DNA from: CBCPNA01 sp965120415 | GTDB taxonomy: Bacteria > Bacillota > Clostridia > Lachnospirales > CAG-274 | Assembly: GCA_965120415.1 (NCBI GenBank) | Contig: CBCPNA010000014.1 | Span: forward strand, 1-11,919 | Length of the DNA: 11,919 nt | Direction of reading: 5' to 3' | Shown: in pieces, positions 1-7,190 of the stretch | Position numbering within the stretch: the first letter of the stretch is position 1 | Layout of the letters: the number at the start of each line of letters is the position of its first letter | Translations under genes and position numbers: made by a program | The notes under the pieces: generated by a model | Database searches by the model: none | What the model was told of the DNA's origin: nothing | The model's input: only the letters and a program-made list of their open reading frames with translations

Positions 1-85
1 CCCCCCTCCCGGCAATATTTGGTAATTCATTACCTTTTGGCATATTTACCGGTAAAAGCGCACTATCGTTTGCAATTATCTTCAT
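1..85 (-). CDS. N-terminal fragment of an unidentified protein
   Basis: Only the first 28 codons lie in the window; the rest is beyond the left edge. The ATG at 85-83 is preceded by a purine-rich AAAGGGGTG ribosome binding site and, further up, by a well-formed sigma-A promoter, so this is very likely a real gene start. The visible peptide begins MKIIANDSALLPVNMPKG and continues to a Gly/Arg segment encoded by a G-rich run at the very edge. It has no signal peptide and no motif I recognise, so I assign no function. It is transcribed away from the putative small RNA at 321-493, with roughly 235 bases between them. Confidence 0.6.
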   Translation of the reverse strand, partial: MKIIANDSALLPVNMPKGNELPNIAGRG

Positions 86-116
86 AAAAATCACCCCTTT
101 TGTTTCGTTTTATGTT

Positions 117-145
117 ATTTTAACATGTTTTGCATATTTTGTCAA
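117..145 (-). promoter_or_regulatory. Sigma-A promoter of the left-edge gene
   Basis: On the minus strand the -35 is TTGACA (145-140), the spacer is exactly 17 bases, and the -10 is TAAAAT (122-117), about 32 bases before the start codon. A perfect inverted repeat, ATGTTA-TTT-TAACAT (112-126), covers the -10 box and could be a repressor site. The match to consensus is seen directly; promoter activity is inferred. Confidence 0.7.
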
Positions 146-285
146 TACCTTTTCCCAAAAAATATTTTATAGTTTTATATAATATAAATATTGTACTATA
201 ATCTAAAGGTTTTGCCTAATATTTTAAATTAATTTTTATATTTAAAAAAATTTCAAAAAAAATTTAAATTTTTTTAAAAAAACTC

Positions 286-314
286 TTTACATTTGTTTTT
301 TTGTGTGGTATAAT
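286..314 (+). promoter_or_regulatory. Strong sigma-A promoter with A-tract upstream element
   Basis: TTTACA (286-291), a 17-base spacer and a perfect TATAAT (309-314) form one of the best promoters in the window. Immediately upstream (about 241-283) lie several runs of A and T, resembling an UP element that boosts transcription. The predicted start is about 320-322. No ribosome binding site plus protein gene follows; instead there is a hairpin and then a strong terminator. This points to a noncoding transcript. The stretch 146-240 further upstream is AT-rich and holds nothing else I can support. Confidence 0.75.
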
Positions 315-320
315 TTGTAA

Positions 321-493
321 TGTATCAGGGTGATATCTATTTATCCTCTGGTTACAATCTATTTAATATCATTATTAAGTTAAGTTATTTACTTATTTTC
401 TAATCTTACTTTTTTTAGTAATTTATTTTTTATTTGATTTCCTTTTTTGTTAAAGCTTCTCTTGAGCGTTTGAAGAGAAGCTTTATTTTTTTT
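321..493 (+). ncRNA. Candidate small noncoding RNA of about 170 nt
   Basis: A promoter with near-consensus boxes starts transcription near 321, and a perfect 12-bp terminator ends it near 493, with no credible protein gene between. The 5' end folds into a hairpin: CAGGGTGATA (326-335) pairs with TATCCTCTG (342-350), with one G-U pair, one bulged T at 331, and a six-base loop. The middle (about 352-450) is pyrimidine- and AT-rich with little strong pairing, so it could be exposed for base-pairing with targets. A 27-codon frame (320-403) begins with an ATG right at the predicted start site, without room for a ribosome binding site, so I do not treat it as a gene. It does not look like 6S RNA, tmRNA, SRP RNA, RNase P RNA or a T-box as I know them. 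The function is unknown. Confidence 0.5.
452..493 (+). terminator. Intrinsic terminator of the candidate small RNA
   Basis: AAAGCTTCTCTT (452-463) pairs perfectly with AAGAGAAGCTTT (473-484) across a nine-base loop, followed by A and then eight T residues (486-493). It is a strong terminator for plus-strand transcription. On the minus strand no comparable T run follows the stem. Confidence 0.85.
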
Positions 494-498
494 ATTTT

Positions 499-521
499 AA
501 AAGCCTTTAGTGGCTTTTTTT
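499..521 (+). terminator. Second plus-strand intrinsic terminator
   Basis: AAAAGCC (499-505) pairs with GGCTTTT (512-518) around a six-base loop, with the T run continuing to 521. It lies only about 6 bases beyond the T tract of the first terminator, so it acts as a backup for read-through from the 286-314 promoter. The A side is short, so minus-strand activity would be weak. Confidence 0.65.
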
Positions 522-543
522 ATTTAATTTTTAATATTTTAAA

Positions 544-572
544 TTGTAATTATTTTAAAATTATATTATAAT
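544..572 (+). promoter_or_regulatory. Possible sigma-A promoter between terminators
   Basis: TTGTAA (544-549), a 17-base spacer and a perfect TATAAT (567-572) lie between the second and third plus-strand terminators. A transcript started here, near 579, would be only about 45 nt long before the terminator at 601-625. The surrounding DNA is almost pure A and T, so a chance match is quite possible. Confidence 0.3.
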
Positions 573-600
573 AAATATATCCTTTCAAATTCAAATATTT

Positions 601-625
601 AAGCCAGCTAAAGCTGGCTTTTTTT
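601..625 (+). terminator. Third plus-strand terminator, facing spoIIID
   Basis: AAGCCAGC (601-608) pairs perfectly with GCTGGCTT (613-620) across a TAAA loop, with T residues to 625. The T run is on the plus strand. It protects the convergent spoIIID gene (ends at 648) from antisense transcription. On the minus strand the stem is followed only by AAATATTT, so it may be a weak terminator for spoIIID as well. Confidence 0.75.
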
Positions 626-647
626 ATTATTTAAGGCTTTTACAATA

Positions 648-905
648 TTAAAACTTTATTTTAGAAAGGTACTTTTCTTTTGTTGCAAGCCCTCCCCTTA
701 TATGTCTTTCTGCTTTATTAAGCGCCAAAACTTTTTTTGCTTTTATAGCTAAATTTGGGTTAATCTGGCTTAGCCTTTCTGTTATATCTTTATGCACAGT
801 GCTTTTACTAATGCCAAAAGTTTTGGCTGTTTCTCTCACAGTTGTGTTTTTATTAATTATAAAATTAGCAAGCAAAACAGCACGCTGTTTTATATAAGGT
901 TTCAT
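648..905 (-). CDS. spoIIID: Sporulation transcriptional regulator SpoIIID
   Basis: SpoIIID is a small DNA-binding protein that acts in the mother cell, switching genes on and off between the sigma-E and sigma-K stages of endospore formation. The 85-residue product matches the family along its length. It has a helix-turn-helix at about residues 22-45 containing TVRETAKTFGISKSTVHKD, then the INPNLA segment and the conserved basic HIRGGLATKEKY stretch at 68-79. It is slightly shorter at the C terminus than the Bacillus subtilis protein (about 93 residues). The start is supported by AGGAG seven bases upstream. The promoter at 935-961 resembles a sigma-E site, which fits known spoIIID control. It lies downstream of the ABC transporter genes on the same strand, with a 73-base gap and its own promoter. 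Confidence 0.95.
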   Translation of the reverse strand: MKPYIKQRAVLLANFIINKNTTVRETAKTFGISKSTVHKDITERLSQINPNLAIKAKKVLALNKAERHIRGGLATKEKYLSKIKF

Positions 906-934
906 AAAAAAACTCCTAATATTAAGCCTTTTTA

Positions 935-961
935 ATTATATGAAAAAAGCGGCTGTTATAT
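935..961 (-). promoter_or_regulatory. Sigma-E-like promoter of spoIIID
   Basis: On the minus strand, ATA (961-959), 16 bases, then CATATAAT (942-935) closely follow the Bacillus sigma-E pattern as I recall it (ATA, 16-18 bases, CATACANT). The start would be near 928, about 23 bases before the spoIIID ATG. Sigma-E control of spoIIID is established in B. subtilis; assigning this site is inference. Confidence 0.5.
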
Positions 962-978
962 GTTAATTTTATATATTT

Positions 979-2741
979 TTAAGCATTATCAAATTGACTA
1001 TTATAAAGTTCAGCATAAAAGCCTTTTTGGGTCATTAGCTCATCGTGGTTACCTGTTTCTATAATATCTCCATCTTTCATTACTAATATCAAATCAACAT
1101 TTTTAATTGTTGAAAGCCTATGTGCTATAACAAATGATGTTTTGCCTTTTGAAAGATAGTCCATTGATTCTTGTAGTAGCTTTTCTGTCCTTGTATCAAC
1201 AGAAGATGTCGCCTCATCTAATATAAGCAGTGGAGCATTTTTTAACATTGCTCTAGCTATTGTTATAAGCTGTTTTTGCCCAGCAGATAAGTTAACATTC
1301 TCGTTTAATATAGTATCATATCCATCAGGAAGTGCATGGATATATTCATAAAGCCCAACAGCACGGCAAGCCTTATCCAGCTCTTCTTGCGAAGTATTAA
1401 CGTTTGTATATAATAGATTTTCTTTAATACTTCCTTCAAATATCCATGTATCTTGAAGTACCATACTAAATAAATCGTGTACCCCTTTTCTTGTCATAGT
1501 GCTTATAGGGGTATCGTCTATCAAAATTTCCCCCTCATTTACGTTATAAAACTTCATCAAAAGATTAACCATCGTTGTCTTACCAGCTCCCGTAGGGCCA
1601 ACTATAGCAACTTTTTGCCCTGCTTTAACTTTTTGATTAAAATTTTTGATTATAAGCTTATCTTGATTATAGCCAAATTTAACATTAGTAAATTCCACTT
1701 TGCCTATTATATCTTTATTTAATTCTATTTTGCCTACTTCTTCTTCCATTTCTTTTTCTTCTAAAAATTCAAACACACGCCCACCGCCAGAAATAGCTGA
1801 TTGCAAGTTCATTGTAGCTTGAGCTATAGAAGATAATGGAGTAATAAACAAATTAATGTACATAATAAACGCAACTATTGTTGCTATAGTGATACTTCCG
1901 TTTATAGCCAAAATAGCCCCTGTTATACATACCGCAACATAGCCTAAATTACCTATAAATGACATTAAAGGCATCATTAAAGTAGACATAAATTGTGCTT
2001 TCCAAGCGTTGTTATACAATTTTTCATTTTTTTCATCAAATTCTGCTTCTACATTTTCTTCATTATTATAAGCTTTAATTATTAAATGTCCAGAAAATGA
2101 TTCTTCAACAATACTGTTAATATTAGCTAATTCTGCTTGTTGCAGGGCAAAATATTTTTGGCTTTTTTTCATAATAAAAATCATTAATACAAAGCCTATA
2201 AAAGCAGCAATAATACCAGCAAGTGCCATTATCCAGTTTGTCGCAAACATCATTATAATACTTCCTGATATTTGCACAATAGCGCTTATAAGAGAGCTAA
2301 CCCCGCCGTTTAATGAAATAGAAACGCTGTCAACATCGTTTGTAATACGGCTTAAAGTATCTCCGAATAGTTTTGTATCAAAATAAGATAATGTATTTTA
2401 TTAATCTTTTTAGAAAGGTCTTCTCTCATTTTATAAGAAATTTTTTGGGCAACTGTCGCCATAATAAAAGATTGTGTATAATTAAATAAAAAGCTTAAAA
2501 GATATATAGTAAGTAGTATTGTTCCTATAGTTTTGATAGCGGTAAAGTCCATACTTCCTGCTATACCGTTTTGTATTTCTGTTGTTATTTTGGATAAAAA
2601 TTTTGGCCCCATAACGCTTAAAACAGCACCTAATATAGCAAGGATAAAAGCTACTACTACAAATGGCAAATACTTTTTTCCGTATACGCATAGTTTTTTT
2701 ACAACGCTATTTTTTGAAAAATTACTCTTTTTATTTTGCAT
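979..2741 (-). pseudogene. ABC exporter half-transporter, second subunit, frameshifted
   Basis: This is a membrane-spanning plus ATPase half-transporter of the multidrug exporter type, broken into two frames. The first part starts at the ATG at 2741, overlaps the upstream ABC gene by 11 bases, and stops at 2352. The second part runs open from the break to 979. The frames meet at about 2393: the family-conserved segment expected as KIPLSYFDTKLFGDTLSRITND is recovered only if one base (probably a C of a CCA codon) is restored. With that base the protein would be about 587 residues. The ATPase half is intact: Walker A GPTGAGKT (about 1599-1576), signature LSAGQ (one Gly changed to Ala), Walker B LLILDEATS and switch IAHRLST. 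The GTG at 2277 is only an internal codon, not a start. It is either a real inactivating mutation or a sequencing or assembly error; no convincing programmed slippage site is present. Confidence 0.85.
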
Positions 2742-4488
2742 CTTCTTCCAACTCCCTACTTGATAATTGTGATAAAGCAATTTGTTTATAAACAGAGCAT
2801 TCTTCTAGCAATTGCTTATGTTTGCCTTGCCCAACAATTTTGCCATTATCTAAAACAATAATTTTATCGGCGTCTTTTATAGTGCCTATTCTTTGAGCAA
2901 CTATTATCATTGTTGCATCTTTTACTTGATGTTTTAATTCACTTCTTAAAATTTTATCTGTTTTGTAATCTAAAGCAGAAAAAGAATCATCAAAAATATA
3001 TATTTGTGGCTGTTTACAAATTGCTCTTGCAATGGACAAACGTTGTTTTTGTCCTCCAGATAGGTTAGAACCCCCTTGAGCAACATGTTCGTCATATTTA
3101 TTTTCTAATTTTTCTACAAATTCTGCCGCTTGAGATATTTGTATAGCATTTTTTAACTGTTCTTCATTACCATTGTTACCATAATTAACATTACTCCTTA
3201 CTGTGCCAGAAAATAAAATACTCTTTTGTGAAACATAACCTATAATATCTCTTAAAGCTTTTTGTGAATATTCTTTTACATCTATTCCATTTATTATAAT
3301 TTCTCCTCTTGTAGTATCATAAAATCTCGGTATTAAATTAACTATAGTGCTTTTACCACATCCAGTGGAGCCAATTATAGCAACTGTTTCTCCTTTTTTT
3401 GCATTAAAAGATATATTTTGTATAGCGTCTGTTTTAGCCCCTGGATATCTGAAAGATACATTTTTAAATTCTATTTCTCCTATTAAGCCTTCATTACCTT
3501 TTGTTTTATTGCCGTCTTTTATAGATGATTCTTCTTTAAGCACTTCTCTTATACGCCTTCCAGAAACAATAGCCCTTGGCAAAATTATAAAAGTGATAGC
3601 AAACATCATAAAAGCCATTATTACCTGCATTGCATAAGAGGTAAATACAACCATATTTGAAAATATAGTTAATTTTTCTATGGCATTTGCCTCATCGATT
3701 AATAAAGCCCCTATAATATATATAGAAAGGGTTAATATATTCATAATTGCCATTAAGCTAGGCATTAATAAAGCCGTCATTCTGTTGTTAAATAAATTAG
3801 ATTTTATTAAAGCTTTATTAGCTGTTTCAAACTTTTCTTCTTGATAATTTTCTCCATTGTACGCTCTAACAACTCTAAGCCCTATTAAGCTTTCTCTAGC
3901 TATTGCGTTTAATCTATCGGTCTGTTTTTGTATTTTGGATGATTTAGGTACGGTAAACGTAATTATAATTACCATAAGGATAAGCATTATTAATACCGCA
4001 ATACCTGTAGCTATCGTCCATTCAACGCCTTTATTTAATATTTTTGTTATTGCCCAAATAGATAAAATAGGTGCTTTTATTGTTGCTTGTAAGCCCATTG
4101 CAATTGTTGTTTGTAGCTGGGTAATATCGTTTGTACATCTTGTTATTAAGCTAGATGATGAAAAATCATCAATTTCTTTAACAGAAAAAGATATTATTTT
4201 TTTAAATACACTAGCTCTAAGCCTTTTTGTAAAGCCTACAGCTATTTTTGCAATAAAATATCCGTTGATTATAGAGGTTGTCATACTAGCTAAAGCACAA
4301 AGTAGCATAGAGCCCCCTGATTTAAGCACTTGGTTTAAAGTAATGCCCTCTGTTTGTATTAAAAGTGTTATTTCAGACATATAGTCTGGTAATCTTAAAT
4401 CTAGATATATTTGTAAAATAATTAAAGCTAGTATTAAGATAAAATATAATCCGTCTATTTTTCTAAAATATGTATGTTTTTTGTCCAT
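2731..4488 (-). CDS. ABC exporter half-transporter, first subunit with degenerate ATP site
   Basis: A 585-residue half-transporter, with an N-terminal membrane domain of several hydrophobic helices (from about residue 13 to 300) and a C-terminal ATPase. Walker A is GSTGCGKST at 373-381, the signature LSGGQ at 476-480, and Walker B ends IFDD at 498-501, with Asp in place of the catalytic Glu. The switch His is replaced by Gln (Q532 in VAQRIGT). These changes are typical of the non-catalytic member of heterodimeric exporters such as TM287/288, BmrCD and LmrCD. The partner would be the downstream gene, whose LSAGQ signature completes the degenerate site. The ribosome binding site AAAGGA precedes the ATG. 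The gene follows marR after 92 bases. The likely role is drug or toxic-compound export, or peptide or lipid export; the substrate cannot be told from sequence. Confidence 0.9.
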   Translation of the reverse strand: MDKKHTYFRKIDGLYFILILALIILQIYLDLRLPDYMSEITLLIQTEGITLNQVLKSGGSMLLCALASMTTSIINGYFIAKIAVGFTKRLRASVFKKIISFSVKEIDDFSSSSLITRCTNDITQLQTTIAMGLQATIKAPILSIWAITKILNKGVEWTIATGIAVLIMLILMVIIITFTVPKSSKIQKQTDRLNAIARESLIGLRVVRAYNGENYQEEKFETANKALIKSNLFNNRMTALLMPSLMAIMNILTLSIYIIGALLIDEANAIEKLTIFSNMVVFTSYAMQVIMAFMMFAITFIILPRAIVSGRRIREVLKEESSIKDGNKTKGNEGLIGEIEFKNVSFRYPGAKTDAIQNISFNAKKGETVAIIGSTGCGKSTIVNLIPRFYDTTRGEIIINGIDVKEYSQKALRDIIGYVSQKSILFSGTVRSNVNYGNNGNEEQLKNAIQISQAAEFVEKLENKYDEHVAQGGSNLSGGQKQRLSIARAICKQPQIYIFDDSFSALDYKTDKILRSELKHQVKDATMIIVAQRIGTIKDADKIIVLDNGKIVGQGKHKQLLEECSVYKQIALSQLSSRELEEDAK

Positions 4489-4580
4489 TTTTATTTCCTT
4501 TCTATAAAAGTTTTATTTGCTTTTATTAATTTTTATTAATAGTAAAAGATATTTTTTTAAAAAATTTATGTAATTTAAAA

Positions 4581-5015
4581 TTACCCATGTATCTTTTTAG
4601 ATATTTGTTTAACTTTTTTTATCAAACGTAAAAATTCTTTTGCGTCGTCTTCTCCTAATTCTTCAAAGACTTTTTTTATAGTGTCCATAACCTTTTCATA
4701 TTCTTTTTTTGCAAATATTAAGCCTTGCTCTGTTAGATTTACGTTTATCTTTCTTCTATCTTCTGTATCTATATGTCTTTCTATATAACCCTTTTTTTCA
4801 AGCGCTTTTAAGGCAATAGCAACACGCCCCGTGCTAACTTTAAGCAAACTGCTAAGCTGACCAGAGGTTAAAGACATTAGCCCTTGTTCTCTTTTTAAAA
4901 ATAAACTACATAATATACCCATTTCCCCTTGAGCAAGCTCTTTAATTTCATCTATAGGCTTATTTGTGTCTGAAATAATATTTACTAATTCTTCAAAAAA
5001 CATTTTGTAATCCAT
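4581..5015 (-). CDS. MarR-family transcriptional regulator
   Basis: A 144-residue winged-helix regulator of the MarR family, which usually represses nearby efflux genes and releases DNA on binding small molecules. The recognition region is LTSGQLSSLLKVSTGRVAIALKALE (within about 49-73), followed by the family's wing signature DTEDRR at 83-88. A C-terminal helix likely forms the dimer interface. It is the first gene of a marR-ABC-ABC set on the minus strand, an arrangement common in Firmicutes for inducible heterodimeric exporters. The strong promoter at 5068-5096 lies upstream. A 13-base sequence at the predicted start site recurs in inverted orientation before the first ABC gene and may be its operator. 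Its inducer is unknown. Confidence 0.9.
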   Translation of the reverse strand: MDYKMFFEELVNIISDTNKPIDEIKELAQGEMGILCSLFLKREQGLMSLTSGQLSSLLKVSTGRVAIALKALEKKGYIERHIDTEDRRKINVNLTEQGLIFAKKEYEKVMDTIKKVFEELGEDDAKEFLRLIKKVKQISKKIHG

Positions 5016-5067
5016 AATACCCCTCTTAAATTTATCTAAATATAATTTTATCTTTTACTATAATATA

Positions 5068-5096
5068 AATATATCAAATTTATTATTATATGTCAA
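5068..5096 (-). promoter_or_regulatory. Sigma-A promoter of the marR-ABC operon
   Basis: On the minus strand, TTGACA (5096-5091), a 17-base spacer and TATATT (5073-5068) form a strong promoter about 50 bases before the marR start. The expected start site, near 5061, falls on ATAGTAAAAGATA (5061-5049), a candidate operator. Apart from this promoter and the ferredoxin terminator, the gap 5016-5300 holds nothing else I can support. Confidence 0.7.
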
Positions 5097-5215
5097 TACA
5101 TTGTTTCAAATTTTCAGTAAAGTTTTACATTATTTTACAATTTGCGTTTTAATAATACAAAAAATACTCTGCACATAAAAATCAGCTTATACTTACCTTT
5201 AAAGCTATTTAAATA

Positions 5216-5247
5216 CTAAAAAGGGTGTAGACAAAAGCTACCCCCTT
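5216..5247 (-). terminator. Likely terminator of the ferredoxin gene
   Basis: AAGGGTGTAG (5221-5230) and CTACCCCCTT (5238-5247) form a ten-position stem with one mismatch around a seven-base loop. Read on the minus strand, the stem ends in CCC followed by five T residues, then AGTATTT. It lies about 54 bases after the ferredoxin stop codon. The T run is modest. Confidence 0.6.
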
Positions 5248-5300
5248 AAAATAGAGTATTATATTCTTTTTTTATCCTCTTTTATGTATATTCTTCTTAA

Positions 5301-5471
5301 TTAAGCTGGGTTAGGTGCATCCACTGGGCAAATGCTAGCGCAAGCTCCACAATCAACGCATATGTTAGGGTCTATTACATATACGCTATCTCCAGGCGAT
5401 ATAGCGTTAACTGGACACTCAGCCGCACATGCACCACAACTAATACAATTGTCATTTATAGAATAAGCCAT
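5301..5471 (-). CDS. 2[4Fe-4S] ferredoxin, clostridial type
   Basis: A 56-residue soluble electron carrier with two iron-sulfur cluster motifs: CISCGACAAECP (residues 9-20) and CVDCGACASICP (38-49). Each has the CxxCxxCxxxCP spacing that binds a 4Fe-4S cluster, and the length is exactly that of classical Clostridium ferredoxins. Such proteins pass low-potential electrons between enzymes such as pyruvate:ferredoxin oxidoreductase, hydrogenase and the Rnf complex in anaerobes. The ATG at 5471 has AGGAGG eight bases upstream (5485-5480), which settles the start. The gene appears single, with a hairpin terminator after it. No clear promoter with both boxes was found in the 108 bases upstream, though AT-rich -10-like sequences occur there. 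No partner enzyme is adjacent, so its specific partner cannot be named. Confidence 0.95.
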   Translation of the reverse strand: MAYSINDNCISCGACAAECPVNAISPGDSVYVIDPNICVDCGACASICPVDAPNPA

Positions 5472-5579
5472 TTGCAAAACCTCCTAATTAATTTAAAATA
5501 ATTTTATAATAAATTAAATTTTTTAGCAAGGTAAAAAATATGTAAAATCAAAAAAAATTATAGTTTTTACTTATGTATG

Positions 5580-7142
5580 TTATTTAAAATATTTATTTAT
5601 TATGTCCCATATCCCTTCTTTTTCATGCCCTCTTTTCCAGGCTGCTATGCCTTTTAGGTCATATTTTCTTGCTATTTCCATCCTTGCTTGCACGCTTGTT
5701 TCATCTTCTAGCCATATTTTTTTGGTTGTACCGTCTGAATAATACTCACCGTAATTTTGCCCTGTTGTTTCATCGTAATATATAGTTGCGTCGTTTTCTA
5801 AAAGTATTTGTATTGCCTCATCCATTTTTAAAGATTTAGATACAACAGAAACAGTACCGTCTGCATTTTGCGTTTCTGTCCATATTCTTGTATAAAAAGG
5901 TATACCCATTATTAATTTATCTTTATCGACAAGCTCTAGTGCCGCCGCCATATATGTATCTGCCCACGGTATAGAAGATACAGAACCGCTTGTTGTACTT
6001 GTAGAATAATGTTCGTCATAAGCCATTATTATAACATAATCAACCACTTTAGCAACTTCAGCCATTTGATAATGCTTTGTCCATTCTGTAGGAACATACA
6101 TATCAACAGATGTAACCAAGCCATTTTCTCTAAAAGCTGCTGCTGCCTCTTGTATAAATAGTAAATAATAATCTCCATCTGTTTTTGCAATACTTTCAAA
6201 ATCAATATTTATGCCGTCTAAATCGTATTTTTGTGCAAGAGCTATAATATCATTTATAAGTTTTGTTCTTTTTGTACTATCGCTTAAAACAGCATGAGTT
6301 ATGTCTGCATCAAAGCTATTGCTTATAAGCGCCCAAAGCTGATAGCCTTGCTCTTTCGCCCATTTAGCATATTCTTCGCTCCCTTTATCATTAATTGTAC
6401 CGTTCGTATCTGTTATTTCAAACCATGTAGGAACAATAACATCAAGCCCCTCTATAGCATCAAATTTACCATCAGCATAATTACCGCTGGTGCTACTTAT
6501 TTGATCCCATACAATTTTTAGCCCATCTTCTTTATAATCGACTTCTTCTGTAGTTGTTTCTGTTAAATCTTCTGTAATTATTTCTGTATCTTCTTGTATA
6601 AATTCTTCTGTAGCAGCAGCTTCTTCTATAATCCCTTGGATATATTGTTCCATTTCTGTCATATCTCCTATATCTGTTATATAAACCGTACGCTCTTCTT
6701 CGCTCCACATAACATTATAGCCAAAAGCCTCAGATATAGCCCTAACAGGAACCATTGTATAATCATTTATTATTTTTGCAGCAACATCAAAATCTATTAT
6801 AGTGTCTCCGTTTTTGGTTGCATATTCATTATTTATAATAAAAGAGAGTGTGTCGCCTTTATATGTTATTATAACCTCTTTTTTATAAGGCTCCCAATCG
6901 ACTTCCGCACCTAAATTTTCTGCTATGAACCTTAATGGTACTAAAACTCTATCTTCTAATATAATAGGTTGCATATTTTGGCTTTCTACCTCTGTTCCGT
7001 TTATATTTATATATACTTTTTGGGCAGAATACGTTTCTGTCTTGCCATCATATGTAATATTAAAGCTTACTAAATCATTAGCAAATATATTAAAAGTAAA
7101 TATTGAAAATATAAACATAAATATAAATAATATTTTTTTCAT
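5580..7142 (-). CDS. Secreted GH18-like glycosidase with copper-amine-oxidase N-terminal domain
   Basis: A 520-residue exported protein. Residues 1-21 are a signal peptide ending NIFA. Residues about 36-156 form a copper amine oxidase N-terminal-like domain, with two VP(L/V)R(F/A)I(A/S)E repeats at 68-75 and 131-138; in clostridia this is a common non-catalytic, wall- or surface-associated module. A Glu/Thr-rich linker covers about 160-205. The C-terminal part is a family 18 TIM barrel, with DGINIDFE at 309-316 (E316 is the expected acid catalyst). Asn replaces the usual middle Asp, as in the YaaH/SleL spore-cortex enzymes. It may therefore cut N-acetylglucosamine linkages in peptidoglycan or spore cortex, or chitin-like polymers. 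No LysM domain is present, unlike YaaH/SleL. It has its own sigma-A promoter, suggesting vegetative expression. Confidence 0.88.
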   Translation of the reverse strand: MKKILFIFMFIFSIFTFNIFANDLVSFNITYDGKTETYSAQKVYININGTEVESQNMQPIILEDRVLVPLRFIAENLGAEVDWEPYKKEVIITYKGDTLSFIINNEYATKNGDTIIDFDVAAKIINDYTMVPVRAISEAFGYNVMWSEEERTVYITDIGDMTEMEQYIQGIIEEAAATEEFIQEDTEIITEDLTETTTEEVDYKEDGLKIVWDQISSTSGNYADGKFDAIEGLDVIVPTWFEITDTNGTINDKGSEEYAKWAKEQGYQLWALISNSFDADITHAVLSDSTKRTKLINDIIALAQKYDLDGINIDFESIAKTDGDYYLLFIQEAAAAFRENGLVTSVDMYVPTEWTKHYQMAEVAKVVDYVIIMAYDEHYSTSTTSGSVSSIPWADTYMAAALELVDKDKLIMGIPFYTRIWTETQNADGTVSVVSKSLKMDEAIQILLENDATIYYDETTGQNYGEYYSDGTTKKIWLEDETSVQARMEIARKYDLKGIAAWKRGHEKEGIWDIINKYFK

Positions 7143-7190
7143 AAAATAACCCCCCTTATAAATTACCTTTATAAATTATTATCGGCAAAA

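Noticed and set aside
321..360. T-box or other riboswitch upstream of the first terminator (from the sequence CAGGGTGATA).
   Set aside because: The conserved T-box core is missing, and no gene follows the terminator on the plus strand for a riboswitch to control.
320..403. A 27-codon plus-strand frame beginning with ATG at the predicted transcription start (MYQGDIYLSSGYNLF...).
   Set aside because: The ATG coincides with the predicted first base of the transcript, so there is no room for a ribosome binding site, and leaderless genes are rare in Clostridia. The region also forms an RNA hairpin. It was not listed as a gene.
2277..2279. An apparent separate ABC transporter gene starting at 2277.
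   Set aside because: The start codon is an internal GTG with no ribosome binding site, and the frame stays open upstream to the frameshift. It is the second half of one broken gene.
2400..2430. Programmed frameshift at the A-rich TCTAAAAAG in the second ABC gene.
   Set aside because: A -1 slip there leads straight into GAT TAA, so it would end translation rather than restore the ATPase domain.
5163..5260. Eight-base inverted repeat AATACTCT/AGAGTATT around the ferredoxin terminator.
   Set aside because: The arms are short, far apart and in AT-rich DNA, with little inner pairing besides the terminator hairpin. It is probably chance.
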